Numbered from the stretch's first letter, positions 34,601 to 45,642 are shown. The stretch: 64,000 bases of DNA from Hyposmocoma kahamanoa (GCF_003589595.1 NW_020653750.1:4750557-4814556); one strand, 5' to 3'. A program made the numbers and translations. Notes: a model not told the origin generated them from the letters alone.

Positions 34601-37600
34601 TTTTGAAATCTTGGGTATGTACACAACATAGGGGTGGAACCCCTGTTAACGTCTAGTCTCCCGATGATGGAAAGGCGAGGGCGGAATTGCTTTATACAAT
34701 TCCGTCGAATATTCTCCGTGATATATGAATATCATGTAGAATACAGATAAGCAGGTAAATTTACGACAGTATTCAGGACTCTGCAGCTTCGCCTCTACTA
34801 AATCTTTACATAATCATTTCTTAATGGAATCCAAGGGAACCAGTTGGTATTTAGGTGTACAATGGGTAGCAGCAATACTCCATACACGACCTGACTTGTG
34901 CTTGGTACAAATGTAGTAATGTCCCGGTATAAAGTCACCTCCTCACCTCGGAAAGGACGCCAAGCATCCTGATAGCGCTTTTTGGCAATGGATTCAAAGT
35001 ATCTGCCAAAGTTCATGTTAGAGTTCAGGTCGTTCGGTCAGTTATGACATGGTTGGCATCGCCCCAATTCGAGACTGGCGACTAACCATTTCAAATTGAA
35101 AAACTTATTTAAGTGAAGTACCATACAGTTCAAGTTAAATTCGATTGTTCTTCTAGTAGCGTCTCTTTGACATGTTTGTTCATAGCGTTCACATGATTTC
35201 TTTTTGAAGTGTTTTTCTTTAACAATTAAATAAGAAGTTTTGTTCGACTTTTCTCTGTTTTAAACATTTCAAGATATTTTATGTTTTTGAGATGTGTGGT
35301 ACCTTTTTAATTCATATTCTATAGCATTATATAATTTAAACTCCACTCGCAATATGAAATGTCATTGCATTGAATTTTTTGTTTTTATTAATATTTATCT
35401 ATGAATCTGTCTTATGACACCAAACGTGATTGACATTGAATGTTGGTTCCCACAGTTACAACTACGGTTGCTATTGTTTATTTTGTTGTAGGGCATAGCG
35501 GCGTTTGCGACAAAGGCGTGGTTATTGTACTTAACAAGATTCCTTTGGGGCTTTGCTACAGGCATGAACGGCAGTGTAAGTACCCGACATTGATAACTAC
35601 AAATATATGACGTTACATGTTGCCTGTTGTAGATCGGATAATTCGTGTGGTTATACCCTTTTTCTAGTTTAATAAATAAATAATAATAACGCACACACTC
35701 AACATAGCCCCGCACTAGGGAAACCCTATTACTAGTTTATTTTTACTTTACCGATTTTGCGCAAAGGGGTCAGCATTAGACAACAACACATACGTTGCTC
35801 TGATCTCAAAGTTAAGTAAGTAAACCACTTGTGTTATAGAAATCGGAAACAACGACGGTAACACAAACTCCCAGACCAGAGACGAAAAGTTAGTTTCTAT
35901 TATTGACACGGCCGGGGATCAAACCCGGGACCTCAGAGTTGGCGACACCTTAAAAACCGTTGTGCAAGCCACTCGACCACGGAGGTTGTCGTCATTGTGG
36001 GTAGTTTTAGTTGTATCAAACCACGCTGTCAATTCCGCCGTACTTTGCGATGGATTTATTTACTTTAAGCTCTGGCGGTTCACGAGGTGAAAATTTCCAC
36101 TGCCGAATAGTATAACCAAAAACGCATATTGCTCTAACTACAGAATACACGTCTGTACTGTTTGGAGTGGTTTGTGTTCATTAGTGCCACAACAGAACTC
36201 GTATTTTAGTAGTCCCCAAAACGAAAACAAATTATAACTACCTTTATCGTCAAAATCGCTTATAATCTGAATTTTACATAAAAAACTGTTGATATAATTT
36301 GTAAGTTTCTAGTAATTTAGAACTGCTATTTGAATTTAGATACTCACGTTATTTTTTTTCAGATCATAGGTCTGTATCTAGCAGAAATAGCGGACAAAGA
36401 CATACGCGGTTCTACAGCGCTTATAACAAAGTTTATGTACAACTTCGGCATTCTTTTAATGATGTGTATAGGCCCTTCCGTTTCATATACAACATTAAAT
36501 TATATATTGTTGGTGTTACCAATCAGCTATTTTACTGTCAACTTGTGGATACCTGAATCTCCATATTATTGTCTGATGCAAGGAAAAGTGGATGCCGCTA
36601 AAAATGTATTGAAACGTATAAGAAGTAAGAACGAAAAGGTAAGTTATGTCTGTAGATGGAGGTAAAGGACCTTACTTTAGGTTAAGCCCATATTTTGGAA
36701 TTTAGATGTTTGTACAAACAATTATATAGAATGCTAAACATCACGCAATTGTAAAAGGCATTCCTATCATCTGTTTTTTATTTAACATATTTTATTTACC
36801 TTTAGTTGATTTTAAATGACTAATTAAGAGTCTCATTCTTTTTGAAACGCTTTGTAGTAACAATCACTATTTGACACTTGAAGTTTTTTACCTCTTACCA
36901 ATGTGACAGGTGTTGTTTAATCTCTGAAAGTACTTTAATTTGGCTCATCATTCATGATGGTAAAAGATAGTGCCAATTCTAGAAAAGTTATTTAGGCGGT
37001 TTTAGTTTCATCTAAATTTTGTCCTTCTCCAGAAATTTCCAACTAATTATTACTTGTTTATTATGTTGTTTTCTTTTACTACAGATAGTGGTAGATCAGT
37101 TACTTCAAATGCAGATAGACGTAAAAAACGAGATGCGTCATTCAAGTACAGCCAAAGAACTGTTCTCTAGCAAAAGATATCGGAAAGCAATAATAATTAT
37201 AGCAGGTAAATATATGTCGCGAGTGTTGTGGATCGGTCTTGTGAGAACACTAGTGCACAAATAACTAATGAATTTCAAGTGTGGGTAGTTAGAAAAAACG
37301 CATACACATCACATCCGCACAATCTTGTGGTGCACTCATATTCATTAAAAGAATTGAAGCGTTTGCTCGGTGTTTAAAAATGATATCAAATAGTAGACGT
37401 GTTTATTGTTGTGCTTATGGTGGTTTGAACAATTCAAGTTTAGAATCGTTCAATGTTTTTATTTCCATCTCATAATCATACGCCAGTAATCGAGATATCA
37501 ATCCGCGATGCTACTGCATTTAACAAGGGTTATTTCAATATAGCACGAGAATACAGTGATGAACACCTTAATTTTCTCGCATTATATATACAACCAACAA

Positions 37601-40600
37601 ATTATAGGTACAACTAACATACTAATGTGACAACCCTACGCTTCGACCAAAGTGTAGGCATAGATGCGGCGAACAGGCGGGACTTGCACTACTTATTATA
37701 CAATGCTAGAAGGGTGTTCTGAAACAGTTGAGTAGTATTTTTATATTTGAAATTGTCGATAACCATGACGCATACTACATTACAATAGCTGTAGAAATAG
37801 CGTCTGATACGAGGACGAGAAATCGTTTCGTTTGACATATCAGTGATAAACGACAGTGAAGACGTATAATTTGACGTACCACAGATATACAAATGGGAAT
37901 TTCAGTAAACAATTCTATTGTTGGGAAGAAAGAAATTTATTTTATATATGATAATAAATGGTTCCCTTTTTATGAAATTGACAGAAGAAGGTAAATATTA
38001 TATGTCTCTAAAATTGGGATACGAATGATTAGTTCAACAAATGGGAATTTCAGTAAACAATTCAATTGTTGGGAAGAAAGAAATTTATTTTATATATGAT
38101 AATAAATGGTTCCCTTTTTATGAAATTGACAGAAGAAGGTAAATATTATATGTCTCTAAAATCGGGATACGAATGATTAGTTCAAGGAGAGAAACGTTTT
38201 AAAATATTATACACACTATGTACTTGTGTAAGTAGGTACAAAATCATCAGCAGTCTACGAGTATCATAGATTACTGCAGCAGATAAAAAGCTTTTGGAAC
38301 CAAGTTGCGCCATTTTAAACTACGGTATTGTGTAAATGCTTAACTCTCCAATAAAGTAGATCCAACGACTTTCTATAACCTTGAAAGGCTTTATTTAACG
38401 TTATTTGCCTAATTAACTAAGCTTTCATTATCTTCTAAAAAAAAGGAATTTTGGATTTTATACGGTTTCAAACTTCGTCTCGTGACTGCAACAAGCACTG
38501 TGAAAAATACAGGCGGACCGAGGCAATAGATCTAACCGCGCGAAGCGAGCTCTCGCGCCTGCGCCCGCCTCGAGACAGGCGCCCGCCGGCGCGCGCGGCG
38601 ATTGTGAACGCAACGAGTGTCTACGTACGTTTGATTTAGACGCACCCGCATCTGCGCCCGTGCCCGCCGCCACTCTGAATAAGGCCACTGGCGCGCTCGG
38701 GCGGCCTGCCTAACACGTGCGTTTGCGTGAAACGGGCGACACGAGTTGCGAAACGGGTCACGGGCGTGGGAAGCCGCCTTAATTTTATGGCCTATATTCA
38801 TGGCTTGACACCGCTAAAGAGCTAGACGTGTGCTTTTAATAATCAATAATATAATTTATTAGTACATTTGGATGTGTTTATTAAGGATTGTCTTTATTTG
38901 TGCTTGTAATTTCACCGGCACCTTTACCGTTCAAAACCGGAACACTGTAATGCTCACAGTACTGCTTGGTGGCAGAAATAAGTCAGGTGGTAACATATGG
39001 GTAACACCTGGTAAGATATGGGATTTTTTTCCCATTTGTCACCAGTGGGAACAAAGCCAGTGGTGACAACTGGGAATAAGCCGGATGTACTCGATGCTTG
39101 GCTGTTACAATTATTAACTACATTATGTAGTTAATGATAGGAATTTTTTTACATTTTCTTGTCAGCCTTGTATATTTCAGTGTTTGTATACTGAACGACG
39201 CATGTGCTACGAGCTCACTGACAATTTAGGCATGGACTAATTAAGCTAAAGCCTAGAATTGTTCGGACGGCAAAATTGTAATGGTTGATTACCTGCAAAA
39301 GGCTTTACTTGCATGAGAAATCAAAGGCCCCGTTCGCAGTTGCATTTGGAGAGCATTTATTGTGAAAGGGAATGTACACCGACTCCGTTCAATCAATTGG
39401 ACGTTTTTCGATTCTCAATGACATAATACCCATTTCTGCAACTATTTCTATTTAATTTTGACCAGTTTCTGCAGTAATTCAGGTGCCACTATCTCATCAC
39501 AGAACGCAATCCCCACAATTCCCAATAACGGACTTCGATTCTGTTATCCACGCTGCTGCACTTCAAGTTACTTCCCCTTTGTCATAATAATAACGTACAG
39601 CAACGTTTCCTCAGTTCCAATGCCTGAGGCGTATCTGTCCGGAGTGTCCAATTTCGTCTTAATGCCAATGGTTTTAGAGCTTAACAATCCGGTCAACTCT
39701 TGCAACGGACTAACATTGGTTGGGAGTGGCACACGTATTCAAAAAGTGTTATAGACTTACTCCAGTACGCAGATCACTATGTTATCATTCACCGCTAGAA
39801 TAAGTAAACCACATTGTACATAATTTAATAATCTCAGTACAGAGTACTAAAAAATCCGACCTCAAAAGTACGTGGAATTACGTCTATTTGCTAAGTCTTA
39901 TTGAAATATTCCCTAGTTCGCCACTATACAGGACTTGACACTGGAGATAATAATAATCGGTTCTCACTATTCAAAGTATATTGAAAGAAAAACGCCTTGA
40001 ATTAGAGAAATAGCAAAATCAACCATTAAAATAATTGCTCCTAAATTAAAGTTAGGCGCGATTTATAAAAATAAATCTTCATGCGTGAACAGCCACCCTT
40101 AAAGGTGGATGATTTTCTTCAAAATAAAATGGGACCACTATAGAAGTACCCCCTTTCCAACAAAAAAAGAATCACGGAAATCGAATCACAAATACATAAA
40201 AAGAAAAAGAAAATACAGTCGAATTAGAACCTCCTCCTTTTTTGAAGTCGGTTAAAAAGACCCAGTAAAGTACGGTCCCCGCTGGGACACGAACTTGCCC
40301 GCGGGGCAAACATTCTCCCAATTACGTATTAAACTGATGCTTTAATTTTCAGGCTTAAAACTAACTCAGATAATGGCCGGTCAATTCTTGATTCATCAGT
40401 ACTTGGGATTGATAATTAAGGAAAGTCGTTTTGAGATGGCATTACCTACGTTGTTCATTATTTTCGGAGTTGTTAGATTTGTTGCTGGTAAGTAAAAGCC
40501 TGTTTAATGATGCCCAAAAAATTAAAAAGGCCTTTCCATAATATAATACTTTGTTATAATTGTGATACTGGGCAGGGGAGATGCTTAGCGTTCATAGTAT

Positions 40601-41562
40601 AATAATAGAAACCAAACGTTGCTAACTATTTAGTATAGTTTTCCCTATTCAGAACCTGCTAGAGTAGGTACCACTCCCTTATGGATTTTGTACCGGAAAG
40701 CAGCTCTACAGTGTTATGGATTGAAGTATAGGGAGGCCAGCGCAACCACAAGCACAGACGACTCAAGATATAACGTTCCACGTCGGACAACGCATTAATA
40801 TACACATATGTATATATGCCGGTTTGAATACTAAGGTTTATGTAAATGCCGGTCACGTGTTCTGCTACGCATGACCGGCAACCGAAATGTTCTTTTTATT
40901 TCTACAATTATAAAAGATAAAGTCAAATTTTAGTCTACCAAACTACTTCTCTGATTGGTTACCCTTATTTGACTAATATTGTTTCAGGTATAATGTCATC
41001 GTTCCTGGTGGATAGGATCGATCGGCGTCCTTTACTCATTTATTCTTTCTTGACTTCTGGTATTTGCATGATCGTAATGGGCATTTACTTCTTCCTTTTA
41101 GAGGTAGTTAAAGTAGACAGTGACGAAATTACTTCTTACGGTTTCATCCCGTTTGTATGTATTGTTTCTTCTAACGTCGTGTCTACATTGGGGTTCAATT
41201 CCGTTATAGGTATAATACAAGCTGAAATATTTGCGTTAAATATTAAAGCTGTAGCTTTAGCGTCGCTATGTATATTTGGAGGATTATTGAACTTCATAGT
41301 AACTAGAAGTTATCAAATATTTTTAGATTTGACAGGATTATGTGGTGTATTTTGGATATTGGGTTTGTTTGGAATTTCTGGGTCCATATTTTCACTCTTT
41401 GTTGTACCTGAAACGAGAGGAAAAAGTTTAAGGCAGATACAGATAACACTGCAAGGCGATTTGTATGAAATTGATGGTGCGTCTGTACAGTTGAATATTC
41501 CAGAAGGTAATAAATATGAAGGAGTTAATGAGTTGATTAAAAAGGATCCGTCCTTATTATAG
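30320..41562 (+). CDS. Tret1-like MFS sugar transporter, copy 2 (complete, 8 coding exons)
   Basis: Paralogue of the gene at 10471. Exons 30320-30374, 31931-32028, 32935-33069, 35492-35575, 36363-36638, 37085-37205, 40353-40487 and 40988-41562 join in frame to 492 residues with 12 predicted helices. Seen: D77-SFGRR82, TRFLWG (helix 4 Arg kept, unlike copy 1), E132 and R139 ([11 protein letters not shown]), PESP 188-191 and PETRGKS 442-448. Odd: the second GRR loop reads VDRIDRR, so Gly is replaced by Asp313; the usual AEIFP is AEIFA; and the helix 7 QQxxGxN block is QIMAGQF (262-268), with only Gln and Gly kept. The ATG lies three bases after an acceptor (30315-30316), so an upstream non-coding exon is implied. 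Substrate unknown; trehalose or glucose is only a family-level guess. All intron phases equal those of copy 1. Confidence 0.92.
30440..30536. repeat. AT-rich microsatellite in intron 1
   Basis: Imperfect TATATA and TATGTA repeats interrupted by TTTATTTATT. Confidence 0.8.
30690..31835 (+). mobile_element. LINE fragment with RT and RNase H remnants in intron 1
   Basis: Ordered remnants on the plus strand: [20 protein letters not shown] (RT block A), [36 protein letters not shown] (PQG block, one frameshift), GCADDLVI (catalytic ADD), [12 protein letters not shown] (RNase H), and after the TA repeat [15 protein letters not shown] with NRECRFCH (C-terminal zinc-like tail). RT followed by RNase H suggests an R1/LOA/I-type LINE. 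Stops and shifts make it non-functional and the 5' end is missing. Confidence 0.75.
31562..31668. repeat. (TA)n / (TATG)n microsatellite inside the LINE
   Basis: Two long TATATA tracts flank TATGTATACATTTATACATG. They separate the RNase H part from the C-terminal tail of the LINE. The Ile/Tyr-rich frames on both strands here are artefacts. Confidence 0.9.
32283..32512 (-). repeat. Interspersed repeat, family C (intron 2)
   Basis: TTACTTATTTCTGCCGCCAA, GCAGTAATGTGAGCATTG, TTTCGGTTTTGAAGAATTGG, GTTGTCTCGGGGTGATGGGC, ACAGGTGTGTCGCTTACC, ACCAGGCGCACGACTTGTTC, then a short A-rich end. Confidence 0.75.
32597..32811 (-). repeat. tRNA-derived SINE, family A, nearly full length (intron 2)
   Basis: On the plus strand: CACTCATAGCCCCGCACTAA, CCTGTGTCGCGGGAGTCATG, GACAACCACAAATTACACCC, CATATTTCTCCCGGCTTGGG, AATCGAATCTAGGACCTCTG (B box), GTGGCAGTCCGGCATGGTAA, CCGGTCGGCCACGGAGGCAG (A-box head). 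Best reference copy of the family in this window. Confidence 0.8.
33535..34000 (-). mobile_element. LINE 3' end with C-terminal RT tail and pentanucleotide tail (intron 3)
   Basis: A minus-strand open frame (33998-33711) reads [20 protein letters not shown] and then [15 protein letters not shown] with ELYSVDEFL. This layout is common at the C-terminus of non-LTR RT proteins. On the minus strand it is followed by GAAATAAACGA and five copies of TTCTA (33538-33564). Such short tandem tails mark LINE 3' ends. Confidence 0.6.
34384..35020 (-). mobile_element. Second decayed LINE C-terminal region (intron 3)
   Basis: Minus-strand frames give [34 protein letters not shown] and, further 3', [15 protein letters not shown]. 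The last resembles the FPxxYNLGxFKxxVxR tail of LINE RT proteins. A related fragment is at 57360-57850. Frameshifts break the reading frame. Confidence 0.5.
35681..35728 (-). repeat. SINE family A, 3' fragment (intron 4)
   Basis: TAATAATAACGCACACACTC, AACATAGCCCCGCACTAGGG, AAACCCT is the last part of family A only. Confidence 0.65.
35783..35992 (-). repeat. tRNA-derived SINE, family B (intron 4)
   Basis: On the plus strand: AACACATACGTTGCTCTGAT, AACCACTTGTGTTATAGAAA, CAAACTCCCAGACCAGAGAC, CGGCCGGGGATCAAACCCGG (B box), TGTGCAAGCCACTCGACCAC, GGAGGTTGTC (head). Confidence 0.78.
37890..38185. repeat. 148-bp tandem duplication (2 units) in intron 6
   Basis: Unit 1 is 37890-38037 and unit 2 is 38038-38185. 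Both run from CAAATGGGAATTTCAGTAAA to GATACGAATGATTAGTTCAA. Differences seen by eye are few (TTCTATTG against TTCAATTG, AATTGGG against AATCGGG). The near identity suggests a recent event. Confidence 0.92.
38505..38775. other. GC-rich, CpG-rich island in intron 6
   Basis: The composition is strongly GC-rich (for example CTGCGCCCGCCTCGAGACAG and GCGCCCGCCGGCGCGCGCGG) in an AT-rich intron. Overlapping open frames on both strands are low-complexity Ala/Arg-rich shadows. It might be the 5' promoter end of a non-LTR element or a regulatory CpG island. No domain or TATA is seen. Confidence 0.6.
38902..38992 (+). repeat. Truncated interspersed repeat, family C (intron 6)
   Basis: GCTTGTAATTTCACCGGCAC, TTTACCGTTCAAAACCGG, AACACTGTAATGCTCACAG, TACTGCTTGGTGGCAG. 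Only the 3' third is present. Confidence 0.7.
39830..40260 (-). repeat. Interspersed repeat, family E, nearly full length (intron 6)
   Basis: On the plus strand: AATCTCAGTACAGAGTAC, CCGACCTCAAAAGTACGTGG, CCCTAGTTCGCCACTATACA, GGAGATAATAATAATCGG, TTGAATTAGAGAAATAGCAA, TTCATGCGTGAACAGCCACC, ATGGGACCACTATAGAAGTA, CCTCCTCCTTTTTTGAAGTC. It ends about 90 bp before the exon 7 acceptor (40352). Confidence 0.78.
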
Positions 41563-42689
41563 TTGCGAGTTATCTACGAAGAAGCATTCTGTAAATCTGA
41601 AAGGTTCTTTTTATAAAAAGGTACGACATCTAGAAATATACTTGTAAATATAATTTAATTTATTTATAATATGTTAACAGTGTTACTTATACTTAATATG
41701 AAACTTATATCTTTAAAAATTAGTATAAATTTTATAGATCGGAGCTGGTATAGTACATTTCATAAACTCTAAACTTAAAGGAAGTAATACGCACAGAGTG
41801 GATAACACCTTTCCTCTGAAATCCCGCAGTTACTGTATTGTATTTGGTCAACATTTTTTATGTGTAACTAATAATTAATTTACTACGGTGGTGTATTTTG
41901 ACAAAAACTTTTGTAATTGCAAGTTTTGTAATATACGCCTATATTGTTTTGATTTTTAGTCTCTTACTAATCATTCCGGGATTACCGAAGGGGATTTTAT
42001 CCACTTTTATACGTATTACTTGAAGTGTAGGTAAATATAGTCTACCTATTCCAAGGTTCCGATTAATTGTTCCGAAAAACAAATGAAATTGCAGCGAACT
42101 AAGGCTAATTTTACAATTTGACAAGTATGACTACTAATTAAGCTGTGTTAAAAAAAGACTTAAAACTAAACACAGAATATACCGTAGATATAATATCTAT
42201 GGAATATAGCGACAAAATTAATCATATTTCGCAAACAATTACGAACTTGTTTAAATCACAATTCTACGATAAGAAACTGTACATCCGAATAATATACTAA
42301 ACCTCCGAAAGAAAAACCTACTTTTCCTTTTTAATTTATTTACCATATAAAACATAATACACAACAAATGTGTTACATTTTAAACCAATAAGTTTCATCA
42401 TAATGCGCACTATATCCACACAATAAATATTACGTTCACTTTGATAACAGAAGAAGCATTATTTAACATTTAAGTAAGCCCTATAAATAAATAATCTATC
42501 AATAACCAAAAAGGTGTTACTGAAATGGGATTGGGGAAATACATTTATTAACAATCAAATTTATCACCATTTTTGAAGATGTTTAGAAAGAAATTTTTAT
42601 GTTTATTTTTTATATTAGTGTTTGCTAAGGCATTACGTAATTCCAGTAGTAACTTGTTCATTAGTCGGGTCGGGAAACAAGGTAAGTAG

Positions 42690-43270
42690 AAATTAGCGTT
42701 GAAGAACTCGAATCTGAGAGTTTACATTTAGGATTCGACTTCAATTCACAATACTCGACTCATAAAGACAGACTTCACTGCTCGATGTATTACGGCCCTA
42801 ACGAGTTTCCGAATAGACTCAGTTCGACATTAGTGCTCGAGTCTATTTATGTAACGAGTTGCGCTCTAGTTCGAGTCTGTTTATGTAACGAGTCGAGCTC
42901 GAGTCTGCTAAGTACCTACCGAACGGTGGTGTGGTGTGTTTAACTGTAGTATAATTAAGTATTAATATCTTCTTTTTTCTAAAGCACCATATTGTGTTAT
43001 TATTTTTTATTTTATTCGTAGTAGATATTCAGTAAAATTGAACCCTGCTTGTCTTACTCGAGACGTTGTAAAGTAGAAGCCACTTCGAGTCGAGTTTGGG
43101 GTTCAAAGCGTTTAAAGTTTACGACTCGAGATGGGTTTAGACTCGAGTTGGGTTTAGACTCGAGTCCGTGCTCCGATGACTCACGCTCGACTCGATATGA
43201 CTCGTGAGTGTTTTAATCCACCGAATCGTGCAAAATTGAGTCGAGTTTACGAATCCCGGGCTCGACAACA
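42690..43270. repeat. Cluster of CTCGA / ACTCGAGT motifs
   Basis: Short motifs such as GACTCGAG, GAGTCGAG, CTCGAGTC and ACTCGACTC occur again and again in two blocks (about 42.70-42.91 and 43.05-43.27 kb). TTTATGTAACGAGT is directly repeated near 42845 and 42889, and GGGTTTAGACTCGAGT near 43132 and 43147. This is a degenerate satellite-like region rather than a coding sequence. Confidence 0.65.
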
Positions 43271-44004
43271 ACATTATAAATTCTTTCGCCGTACACATTA
43301 TTCGATGTATGTGTGTTGTCACTAGCAACAGTATATGGGTATGATGGAATAGTTGGACAAACACCAAAATTTATGAAACGTAGGTACCTATAACGTTGTT
43401 TTTAAATTCGTAATAGGTGTATTTACGATGAAATGGGTTAACAATGGTTTTTGGTAAAATGTAAATAAGTTGGTAGAGTATTATTACGTTAACAAGATTT
43501 TGGGAACGTTCAGTATTTCATTCGGTTGTTTCCGCATTTTTATTTGCACAAAAGTTTTCGGTAGCTTGATAAATAACGCAGTAACATCAATATTTTGAAC
43601 GAGTTCATTTTTAATTTACTTTTCGGAGCGTTTATTGCTTACCCGTTAAAAACGATGTAATTCTAGTGTCGGTGGACTTAAGCACGTAATTAAGAAAATA
43701 AATAAACAAAAAACAGAGAAAGAAAGTTCATAATATCGGAAGATGTAAGGATTACGATAAGGTTGAAAAAGTCGCATTATAGTTAGAGAATTCATTTGTT
43801 TCAACTTAAAAACAAATAAATTTGCCTTGAAATTAGACGCTTCTGGAAATGCTGCAGTGGCGCGCGCGTCAGTTGTGCTGCAACCGCGCCAATACTGACT
43901 TTCATATAATATTTAGAACCGCAGCTGAAGCGCCACAGTCGCACACTGTTGCATATTTTTTTTGTTATTGTATGAAAATTAGCAGGCGCCCTTAGTCTAA
44001 TAAT

Positions 44005-44228
44005 GACGACTTCAGTGGTCGAGTGGCTTGCACACCGGTTTTCATGGTGTCGCCATTTCGAAGGTCCCGGGTTCGAGCCCCGGCCGGGTCAATGTAGAAA
44101 ACTAACTTTCTATATTGTCCCGGGTCTGGGTGTTTGTGGTGCCACCATTGTTTCCGATTTATGTGACACAAGTGTTTTAGGTACTTTGGGATCAGAGTAA
44201 CGTACGTGATAATGTCTAATAATTATTT
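44005..44228 (+). repeat. tRNA-derived SINE, family B, best copy
   Basis: TGGTCGAGTGGCTTGCACAC (A-box region), GGTCCCGGGTTCGAGCCCCG (B box), GTCCCGGGTCTGGGTGTTTG, TTGTTTCCGATTTATGTGAC, ACACAAGTGTTTTAGG, ATCAGAGTAACGTACG. The A and B box spacing is tRNA-like but no cloverleaf closes. Confidence 0.8.
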
Positions 44229-44851
44229 ATTCATAATATTTCATGTACTGAGTTAAATGAATGATGTTGGTTTTGTCGTATGTGTTTTAGTCTGCGAACT
44301 CTACGAATACAATCATGTGTTATTTACAATGTAAACATGCCATTTAGAATATTCCTGGTAATAAAAGGTTATAATAACTTTGACTAGTTACTTGAAACAA
44401 TTGTACATTTTCCTGTATTTTGAAACAATTAAGGAATGATTAAATAATGTTTATGTGTGCTTGTGATGTTACTAAAGATCCTAGTTTAAAATTGCTTTTG
44501 GATGAAATAGTATTCGAACGTATAGTAGGTGCTTTGTTGTTCTATTATTTAATATTTTATTTGATTATCAATTTACTTTTTTTAACAATTACTTAATTAC
44601 ATACATTTAAATATATTGTGTTAAGATACTAACTCTTACTTTTTTTTTTATACCAAGTGACGCGACACCCCTGTCCGTTGTGTACGTTAATAGTTGTAAA
44701 TTTAAGTACCTATCTCTTGGTACCTACCACGTTCAGGTACACGTAGTACTGGTAATTACCTAGTTTGCGACCAGTTAATACAAATACAAAATTATTTACT
44801 AGCTACAGGACGTATATTAATAACAAAGTACTTAGAATTATGATAATTTTA

Positions 44852-45345
44852 TTAACCAACTTCAAAAAAGGTGCAGGTCGACTGTATGTTTTTTTTGTAT
44901 GTATATTACGCGATAACTCCGGTATTCGTGAACCGATTTTGATGATTCTTTTTTGTTGCAAAGAGAGTACCTCCATAGTGGTCCCATTTAATTTTGAAGA
45001 AAATCATCTACCTCTAAGGGTGGCTTTTCACGCATGAAGATTTATTTTTATATTTAGCGCTTACACTGCATATATAATAATATATAATAATAAGCAGCAA
45101 TTATTTTAATGGCTGATTTTGCTATTCTCCAATTCAATGCGTTTTTCTCTCTCAATATACTTTAAGTAGTGAGAACCGATTTTTATTATCTCCTGTGTAA
45201 GCCCCCATATAGTGGCAAACTAGGGAATGAATCCGGGTTTGCACACTTTCCGGTAACCGATTTCAACAAAACTTGGTAATTATATGTAATTCCACGTACT
45301 TTTGAGGTCGGTCTTTTTAGTACTCTGCGCTGAGATTATAATATC
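44852..45345 (+). repeat. Interspersed repeat, family E, most complete copy
   Basis: Order: TTAACCAACTTCAAAAAAGG, ATTACGCGATAACTCCGGTA, TTCGTGAACCGATTTTGATG, TGGTCCCATTTAATTTTG, AGGGTGGCTTTTCACGCATG, TTTTGCTATTCTCCAATTCA, ATTTTTATTATCTCCTGTG, GCAAACTAGGGAATGAATCC, TTCCACGTACTTTTGAGGTC, AGTACTCTGCGCTGAGATTA. A family C copy follows within about 10 bp, as at 8.2 kb. Confidence 0.8.
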
Positions 45346-45347
45346 TA

Positions 45348-45642
45348 GTAACGGGACGAACAAGTCGTACGCCTGATGGTGAGTAACACGCCTGCCCATA
45401 ACAGTTGCAGTGCTACTCATAGAGCTTTAAATCGCAAAGATCTGAGAGGCACTGCCACGGCGCCCGTCACCTTGAGACATAACTTGACAAGTCCCATGTG
45501 TCTGTAATTTCACCAGCGCCCTTACCCTTCTAAACCAGAACACAGTAATGTTGACATTACTGCTTGGTGGCAGAAATAGGTAAGGTGGCAGTACTACCCC
45601 CGACGAACTCTTTCACAAGAAGCTCTTCTGCTACTAATTATT
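45348..45642 (+). repeat. Interspersed repeat, family C, full-length-looking
   Basis: ACGGGACGAACAAGTCGTAC, GCCTGATGGTGAGTAACACG, CCATAACAGTTGCAGTGC, GCACTGCCACGGCGCCCGTC, TGAGACATAACTTGACAAG, TTTCACCAGCGCCCTTACCC, GACATTACTGCTTGGTGGCA, GACGAACTCTTTCACAAGAA, GCTCTTCTGCTACTA. Confidence 0.8.

Noticed and set aside
38451..38801. Overlapping Arg/Ala-rich frames of 62-89 codons on both strands
   Set aside because: They are products of a GC-rich, CpG-rich block with few stop codons by composition and have no domain.
39458..39754. 98-codon frame in intron 6 of copy 2
   Set aside because: No known domain; it lies inside a spliced intron and is not joined to transporter exons. It may be an unrecognised transposon scrap.
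10471..41562. Calling the two genes true trehalose transporters (Tret1)
   Set aside because: The class is clear, but the helix 7 substrate motif is lost in both, so the specific function is not supported by sequence.
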